A DNA stretch of 64,000 bases. Source: Diphasiastrum complanatum. Lineage: Eukaryota; Streptophyta; Lycopodiopsida; Lycopodiales; Lycopodiaceae. The translations under genes and the position numbers were made by a program. Shown here piece after piece: positions 57,656-64,000 of this stretch. The notes beneath the pieces are model-generated. The model saw only the letters and a list, made by a program, of their open reading frames with translations. It was not told the DNA's origin and did no database searches. Within the stretch, counting starts at the first letter, position 1. Each line of letters begins with the position of its first letter. The stretch is from NCBI GenBank assembly GCA_029204225.1, contig CM055092.1:25462288-25526287 (forward strand). The letters are read 5' to 3'.

Positions 57656-59765
57656 TTGCTTCTTATTGTAATACAATCAAAATTGTTTTTTCTATGTTTG
57701 TTTTGTGTAGAAATGATGTCTTCTATTCTCATTTCTTTTTTAATTCTTTCACAATTGTCATTGATTATTTCTTATTTAACTCATGAGCTATTGATTCGAC
57801 ACACATTTGATGTCATGCATGTGGAAAAGGAGATTATTGTTAAGACTATTTTAAAAATGGCAGATAAAGACTCTTTCAAAGTGCGAGAAGATATGAAGGC
57901 ACTACGAATTCGTCCAGATCTATGGCCAAAACATTGTGGTGAAAAAAGTATTTCTACCTTCCTCACCTTATACTTTGAATAAACATGAAAAAACTTAGTT
58001 TTTTGAGTTTGTCAAAAATGTGAAAGTACCAATTGCATATTGTGCACCATTAAAGAGGCATGTAGAGAGTGACAAATTTTATGCAATGAAATCACATGAC
58101 TACCATGTATTTTTACAACAGTTGTTGCCAATAGCACTAAGGCACTCTATTTCTCACAACGTTTGTTCTACCATAGTTCGCCTCAATTTGATATTTCGAA
58201 AGATATGTGCCAAGTTTATCAATCCTGAAGACTTTGACGCTTTGTATTGTGATACTATTCTCGTCTTATGCCAACTAGAAACGTGCTTTCCACCATCATT
58301 TTTTGACCTTACCACACATGTATTGATACATGTAGTTGAGGAAATTAACATATGTGGACCAGTGAGACTAAGATGGATGTATCCTTTTGAAAGGTATATG
58401 AAAAAACTAAAAAAATATGTGAAAAATTTGTCCAGAAGGAAGTATAGCAAATGCCTATGTTATGGAAGAGGCAATTGGATATGTGACTGAATATATGAAT
58501 GAGTTAGAAGGAAATTCCACAAGAGTGTGGGATGAAAAAGAAGATCCTCAAAATATTGCAGAAGAATTATGTGGATATGGATCAAGCATCAAATTAGGAG
58601 ATGTCATGCTACGACAAGCACACATCCGTTTGCTAGACAACTCAGAAATTGTCAATGATTATCGAAGGTATATATATAATAATTTGTTTGTCTCATTTTT
58701 TCAACAGATATATACTATAATGTTATATTATTATTCTCAAGTTATTCAACTATTTTACATTATTGAAACGTCAATAATTTTGTTGATGTAAAAGTATATG
58801 ATGTCTTATATGTTGATTGTGACGTTTTGGTAATCATATGCAGGATGTTTATGGATAGCTTGAGGCAAACAAATGTGAGATAGCTAAGTGCCCAAGGGAT
58901 AGCCTCGAATTATATTCATCATTTTCTGACATGGTTAAAGAGAAAGGTAATGGTACAGTATATTTTTGAATTAACATTGGTCTTAAAAAATGATCCTTAT
59001 ATTGATGTCCCTAAATCATCCTAAATTTTTTTATAACGATTTGACAATGTATTATTATGTTGGCAGGCTATTGACCTTCATGAGATAGAAAGTGATGAAG
59101 ATTCCATGACACTATTATAATTGTCTCAAAGTCCACTCCCCATTGCTCGTTCATATGAAAGCATGTATGTAAATGGATGTCTTTACAAATGTGAATCATC
59201 GGAACATGGAAAAACAACACAAAATTATGGCGTTGCTGCTTATTTTGATTCATTGAGTTGTAGTAGCTCAAAGGACAAGAATCCAAAAGAAGCAAGGCTA
59301 GGATACTTTGTTGTTTTCAAAAATATATTTCGTTTTGATTTTGCTTCATTTTCAATAGTTTTATTCTATTGCAAGTGGTTCAAATCAATTCTAGTTGAAA
59401 GCATGCAACCATGAAGATAGACAAATATGGTTTTCAAATGGTGGACACAACGAAACTATTGAGGTCGAGAAATTTTATTGACCAACCATTTGTCTTGCCT
59501 TCACATATACATCAAGTCTTCTATGTGCCTGATCTTATAGAGCCCAATTGGATTGTAGTGGTTAAGCATATGCCAAGACAAAGGCGAATTGTTGGCACAT
59601 ATGTTGTTGATGTCATCGATTTCTCCTTAGTGCGTGACTTTTCATGCCCGTTCTCATTTCCACAGGAGATCAATGTTGATAAATCGGATGCTGCATGTTA
59701 GGGTGGGGACATAATTGACTTAGATCTTGATGCTCATCATGTTCCTAAAGAGACAAGTGATGTTT
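57656..59765 (+). pseudogene. CACTA TNP2 transposase, second copy, middle to C-terminus
   Basis: Blocks in order: LIRHTFDVMHVEKEIIVKTI (57790-57850, the transposase HNLDVMHIEKN site), then the DUF4218 region PIAYCAPLKRHVESDKFYAM, KSHDYHVFLQQLLPIALRHS, LCQLETCFPPSFFDLTTHVL and GPVRLRWMYPFERYMKKLKK (58026-58420). VMEEAIGYVTEYMNELEGNS follows (58457-58520), then DUF4216 as TTQNYGVAAYFDSL and LGYFVVFKNIF (59214-59330) and GFQMVDTTKLLRSR with FVLPSHIHQVFYVPDLIEPN (59426-59550). Introns interrupt at about 58670-58840 and 58945-59065. A stop, a +1 shift near 57975 and a frameshift near 58440 show decay. It overlaps the first copy in DUF4218, so these are two different elements. Confidence 0.87.
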
Positions 59766-60675
59766 TTTATGATTAATATAAAGTTAGTGGTTGAAATCTA
59801 TTAAAGCACAAGTGTATTTATGACATTATTTGTCAATCATTTTTGGATTTTTACATTTAGATTTATAATATTCTTCAAGTTTCTAAATGAATCAAATCAG
59901 TTATCATGAATCTAATCTATCTTCATCATCTTTATTGACACGGGCCTTAGAACTGCTACATGATCCATCGTATGAATGAAAGAAATGAAATAATTCACAT
60001 ATAGTGTCGATGAAAAAACAATGATTGGTGTAAATTAATAATAAGATCAAATTTCAGTTTAATTAATGTCATCAGTCATATATTATGTTGGTAATGTAAA
60101 TACATTCTAGCCCAAGCTAGTTTTTTTTTCAATTGGATAAATGCCTTTAGTTAAATAGTCAAATCACATTGTATGGGCAAGATGTATAATATGAGGGGGT
60201 CAATGTGCTTGTATACAAATACAATCTAGCCCAAGCTAGTTTTCAACCCATTGGATAAATGCTGATTAAAAAAGTGCATTGTGGATTGGAAATAATTCTC
60301 ATCAAAATGGACAAATCTATTGTTATAAACTTATTTATGTATCACATATATTGTATGCTATCATAAAATGCACATGCATTGTACTATTAGCAAATTACGC
60401 ACACACATGCTTACAAATCAGCGAACAAATTATCTATTAATGGATCCATCAATCAAAACATTTATCGATCTTTCCTTAACTTGTACATAGACAAAGGCTT
60501 GTCTAATCAATGGATAAACATAACACACATAAGTAGAATATAGATAGATCGATTGGCAAATCAATAATATTAATAGATCGATAGGCATATACTTACGTGG
60601 GTATTACTTAGATTCACATGGATCCATCCATAGATCAATAGATTGATGTGTTGAACGGATTCATAGAAAGGTAGG
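59766..60675. other. No gene; AT-rich spacer
   Basis: The only structure noticed is a duplicated phrase, TCTAGCCCAAGCTAGTTTT...TTGGATAAATGC, at about 60106 and 60226. No terminal CTTGTAGTG was found for the CACTA remnant. Confidence 0.5.
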
Positions 60676-61330
60676 TGTGAGAGATTTCAACTAGTTTAGT
60701 CTAGTTTAGTCACATTTTGGTAAATTGTCAATAAGAGGCCAAAACTCATTTTAGACTTAGAGATAAACTTTTTGAAGTTATGTTAGTTTAAAATAAATTC
60801 AATAAACACTTTTTGAAAGTGTGGGAAAGTTGGTAGTCGAGTTTGAGAGAGATTCAAATTTGAACTTTGGGTACATTGAATCTAGACCCAAAAATAGTAG
60901 GGTTTACATTTTGGAGGGAAAGCCAAGTGGCCAAATAGGGTTTGGAAACTCTATAAAAGGATGTAACTCGCGGAGAGACACATCTTCTCTCTTCTTTCTC
61001 TCATTTCGTCATTATACATGGTTCTCTTTGGGTTCTACTACTCATTGGTGCACTATCTTGGTGTTATCTTAAAATTCTATGTGTAGAATGATCATTTATT
61101 GCTATTTTCGGTTCCACACGTGTGAAATACAGTAGGGTACTGTAATTGTAAGGACAGCAAACATATTTTATGTTTTTGGTTCATGTTTGATCAATATCTC
61201 TTAGAGTTTGCATCTCAATTTGTATGTAGATGCTGATTTTTCTACATTGGCAGGATTGTTGGTTTGCTCCTTATTGTAACCAAAGATTAGGGACATGGAT
61301 TGGATCTTGAATGATCTGAAATCCTTCACA
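60676..61330 (+). mobile_element. 5' LTR of young Copia-type element
   Basis: The 655-bp LTR starts TGTGAGAGATTTCAAC and ends AAATCCTTCACA. Over the 236 bases available in the window (63765-64000) the 3' LTR looked identical. A TATAAAAGGATGTAAC promoter-like box lies at about 60951. The five bases before it are GTAGG. Confidence 0.95.
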
Positions 61331-61344
61331 TGGTATTAGAGCTC
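61331..61344 (+). other. Primer binding site of the young element
   Basis: TGGTATTAGAGCTC directly follows the LTR. It differs by one base from the common initiator-Met-tRNA site. Confidence 0.88.
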
Positions 61345-61863
61345 TTGTGTTTCAGGTTATGAAAGGATCAGCCATCTTTAGCAAGGATTTGGAGGAGTTA
61401 CCAATGCTAGAGCATGCTAGATTGATCTCTACTAAAAAATCAGCATTTTTGCATGTGTAGAATTGATCTTTTGTAGGTCAAAACTCAATATAGGATTAGA
61501 TACTTGATCAATTCCGATTTCACACTTGGCTTACTGGAATTAGATGATTTTTGGTGCATTAGGAAGGTCTCATTGGAGTCTACAAGAAGATATACCAAGT
61601 TTCTAGAAATTGCATGTAGAATTTGAGATATTCAATTTTTTGTGATTTTGTCAAAACCCTAATTTTGATTGGATCTCTAGTTTGTGAGGTTATTGAACTT
61701 CATTTGAGTGTGTTTAAATCTTAGAAAGTGACATGAATCATTAGATTGAGGATAGATCATAGGTTGAACAAGATTTCACTATTCTATGTGTTGAGTTTCT
61801 AGTTAGAAGTGCTAGAAGAGATTTGAGAGGTTCCATATCTTTGTGATTTCTTCTTGAGTTCAT

Positions 61864-63090
61864 TTGTTGACATTCAAGAGAGTGCTTTGTGCATTGGAAC
61901 AGGTTAAAAGAAGAAGATCAGGTCACTTCAACATGGCTACAAGTGGAGGCTTTATGTTGGAGAGCAATGATAGGCTTACCTCAATCAACTATTCTACTTG
62001 GAAGGTGAGGATGGAGTCCTCATTGGATATGAATGAGTTGATGGAGATTGCTGCAGGTGTGGAGGAGAGACCTCAAGAACCTCAAAATCAAGTGAGGTAT
62101 GACAAGAGAGCAAAGAAAGCTCTACACATGATTAAGATGAATGTTACCAATGAACTTCTCATGGAAGTTAGTAAGTGCACATCATCTTTGGAGGCTTGGG
62201 AAGCTTTGAAGAAGCTTTATGAATCCAAGTCTACATCAAGAGTGCTTACTCTTAGGAGGCAAACCTTTCAAAGTTTGCAAAAGAAGGAAGAGAGTACTCA
62301 TGCTTTTGTTTTGAGGGTTAAGGCATTCAATGATGAGTTAGCATGTATTGATAAAAGCATTAAGGAGGTAGAGCTTATTCAAGTTATACTTAATGGCTTG
62401 TTGGATGATAATGATAATCTTGTTCAAAGTTTTGCTATTCAAAATACTTGGCCAAGTATTGTGGATTTTCAAGAGATCTTGGTGAATGAGGAGTATAGGC
62501 TTCAATCAAGTGGAGGTGGATCTACATCGACATCTCATTATGAAGAGGATGCTATGTTCATCAAAGGCAAGTTCAAGGGCAAAGACAAAGGCAAGTGGTC
62601 TAAAGGGCAAGATCAAGGTGAGACTTCTTCTTATGGAAAAAAGAAAGATAAGTCTAAGCTGAAATGCTTTTATTGTGGAATCAAAGGGCATTTTGCAAAT
62701 GAATGTTTGAAGAAGCAAAGAGATGAAGGTAGCAAGCAAATCAACTTTACTACTAATGATGAGGATCTAGGTGGTGGTGATTCTCTTTTTATGTGTTCTT
62801 CAAGTCCAATATCAAGTGAAGGTGACAAAGATTCGTGGTGGATTGATAGTGGAGCTAGCTCACACATGACTAGTCACAAGGAGTTCTTTACTTCTTTGGT
62901 CACTTATGATGGAGCCAAGAAAGCAATTCACATGGCCAATGGTGGTGAGTGTGTGATTGAAGGTATTAATTCAATTCCTATTTGTCTCTATACTAATAGG
63001 AAAGCAATACTTTATGGTGTTCTTTACATTCCTTCACTTTCAAAGAATTTGCTAAGTGTTGGTCAAATGATAGAAAAGGATACATGGTAA
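61864..63090 (+). CDS. Copia gag-protease polyprotein, frameshifted at its end
   Basis: The frame is 408 codons long; the second ATG (61933, MATSGGFMLESNDRLTSINY) is the more typical gag start. It contains the UBN2 capsid region (residues about 45-230, LEAWEALKKLYES, ILNGLLDDNDNL), a Lys/Gly-rich stretch, and a CCHC zinc knuckle CFYCGIKGHFANEC from residue 268. The aspartic protease follows, with WWIDSGASSHMTSHKEFF (active Asp at residue 328), and then LYIPSLSKNLLSVGQMIEK. The frame then ends at 63088-63090 because one base seems to be lost: the expected GYMVKFGG continues in another frame at 63084. All catalytic and zinc residues seen are intact. The leader upstream (61345-61863) has no ORF. 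Confidence 0.93.
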   Translation: MLTFKRVLCALEQVKRRRSGHFNMATSGGFMLESNDRLTSINYSTWKVRMESSLDMNELMEIAAGVEERPQEPQNQVRYDKRAKKALHMIKMNVTNELLMEVSKCTSSLEAWEALKKLYESKSTSRVLTLRRQTFQSLQKKEESTHAFVLRVKAFNDELACIDKSIKEVELIQVILNGLLDDNDNLVQSFAIQNTWPSIVDFQEILVNEEYRLQSSGGGSTSTSHYEEDAMFIKGKFKGKDKGKWSKGQDQGETSSYGKKKDKSKLKCFYCGIKGHFANECLKKQRDEGSKQINFTTNDEDLGGGDSLFMCSSSPISSEGDKDSWWIDSGASSHMTSHKEFFTSLVTYDGAKKAIHMANGGECVIEGINSIPICLYTNRKAILYGVLYIPSLSKNLLSVGQMIEKDTW

Positions 63091-63509
63091 AGTTTGGTGG
63101 TGATGCTTGGTTCATTACAAAGGAAGAAATCTTGGTTGCTAGGGGCAATAAACAAGGTAGACTTTTCAAGCTTGATGCTTTTGTTATGGCTAACAAAAAG
63201 GATGGAATGGAAAAGGAGATTGGTCTCAACTTTCCAAAGTTACCTTTTAGCATCAATAAGATTGGTGGATCTTATGCAAAGTCTAACAAGCTTCCTTATG
63301 TTAGATCTGGGTCAAGATCTAATATGCTTCTTGGAGATGTTCATCTTTGTGCTAACTTAGCTAGTCTTGAGGATAATGATGGTGTTTCAATGGTTCTTCA
63401 TGGCAAGTGCAAGCATGCAAAAGGTAAGGAAAGATCTAACTTCATCAATGGAGGTGAAGGTTGGAGGAGACAAGCAAGCAAATGGTCATCACTCGCTGTA
63501 ATTTTTTAG
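63084..63509 (+). CDS. Continuation of gag-pol after a 1-base shift; no integrase or RT
   Basis: MVKFGGDAWFITKEEILVAR and GNKQGRLFKLDAFVM are the usual start of the Copia pre-integrase region, but the HHCC motif, integrase, reverse transcriptase and RNase H do not follow. The reading continues as FPKLPFSINKIGG...GSRSNMLLGDVHLC and stops at 63509. A further overlapping frame (63461-63769) is unlike any pol protein. Only about 260 bases then remain before the polypurine tract. The element is thus a gag-protease-only derivative of about 3.7 kb. Confidence 0.7.
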   Translation: MVKFGGDAWFITKEEILVARGNKQGRLFKLDAFVMANKKDGMEKEIGLNFPKLPFSINKIGGSYAKSNKLPYVRSGSRSNMLLGDVHLCANLASLEDNDGVSMVLHGKCKHAKGKERSNFINGGEGWRRQASKWSSLAVIF

Positions 63510-63754
63510 AGAGTTCAAAGTTTGAAACATGGAAGAATCATTTCATTCACATTCTATTTAGTTCTTTATGTTCTAGTTATATCTTGATGTGTAAAATTGA
63601 TGTAAGAAATAGTGAAGCATCCAATTTGGACACTATTATCTATATCAATTATGAAAGATACTTCATAACCTTAGAAAGGAGATCTATACTTAGGATGGAG
63701 ATCGTTCTAAAGTTGGATCAAAGTTCTATTGTCAAAACTATGCCAAAACTAGTT

Positions 63755-63764
63755 GAAGAGGGAG
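63755..63764 (+). other. Polypurine tract
   Basis: GAAGAGGGAG immediately precedes the 3' LTR start, as expected for the plus-strand primer. Confidence 0.85.
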
Positions 63765-64000
63765 TGTGAGAGATTTCAACTAGTTTAGTCTAGTTTAGTC
63801 ACATTTTGGTAAATTGTCAATAAGAGGCCAAAACTCATTTTAGACTTAGAGATAAACTTTTTGAAGTTATGTTAGTTTAAAATAAATTCAATAAACACTT
63901 TTTGAAAGTGTGGGAAAGTTGGTAGTCGAGTTTGAGAGAGATTCAAATTTGAACTTTGGGTACATTGAATCTAGACCCAAAAATAGTAGGGTTTACATTT
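63765..64000 (+). mobile_element. 3' LTR of young Copia-type element, cut by window edge
   Basis: It begins TGTGAGAGATTTCAAC and matches the first 236 bases of the 5' LTR without a visible difference. If it is the same length, it would end about 419 bases past the window. Confidence 0.95.

Overview
The window looks like nuclear, intergenic DNA from a flowering plant. It is AT-rich, has no intact host-like single-copy gene that I can recognise, and is filled with plant-type transposable elements in several states of decay. These are Ty1/Copia LTR retrotransposons with initiator-methionine-tRNA primer sites, CACTA (En/Spm) DNA transposons encoding TNP2/DUF4218/DUF4216 proteins, one miniature LTR element (TRIM), long GA/CT and GT tracts, and a repeated element that carries pieces of what look like host genes. 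I found no rRNA, tRNA or CRISPR array.

Layout. 1-2871: two nested Copia elements on the minus strand (A inserted into the leader of B). 2872-5300: unidentified minus-strand ORFs. 5.9-10.7 kb: two long-period, degenerate tandem arrays studded with a short palindrome (arms AACTCGAAC and GTTCGAGTT, 3-nt spacer). 10.72-22.08 kb: an 11.35-kb imperfect palindrome whose arms meet at a perfect 20-bp stem in a Copia gag fragment (16396-16441). Both arms carry a copy of repeat X, and the right arm has accumulated tandem duplications and a deletion. 22-29.5 kb: a spliced ORF of unknown family, a CACTA tail with its terminus, repeat block R, a Copia integrase fragment, and repeat X copy 2 with an intact two-exon reading frame. 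29.5-32.8 kb: a Copia LTR remnant, a 200-bp GA tract and a CACTA terminus with about ten tandem subterminal units. 32.8-36.5 kb: block R (inverted) and a TNP2 C-terminal remnant. 38-41 kb: a decayed GHTHEDI-motif gene and a second palindrome array (arms AACTCGAGA and TCTCGAGTT). 42-45 kb: a CACTA second ORF (TnpA-like). 45-48 kb: a decayed Copia element with an intact LTR. 48-52 kb: repeat X copy 3, split by a TRIM. 52-60 kb: two TNP2 remnants, the first head-to-head with a TnpA-like ORF. 60.68 kb to the end: a young Copia-type element whose compared LTR parts look identical but which encodes only gag and protease.

How the parts relate. The first element (A), the second (B) and the last are related Copia lineages; B and the last share LTR and leader sequence. 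The element at 45-48 kb, the integrase fragment at 25.5-26.7 kb and the palindrome centre belong to a second Copia lineage. Repeat X occurs four times (13.2, 18.3, 26.6, 48.1 kb) and lets insertions such as the TRIM be dated against empty sites. Block R occurs four times, next to CACTA pieces. All statements come from reading the sequence by eye; percentages and alignments were not computed by program.
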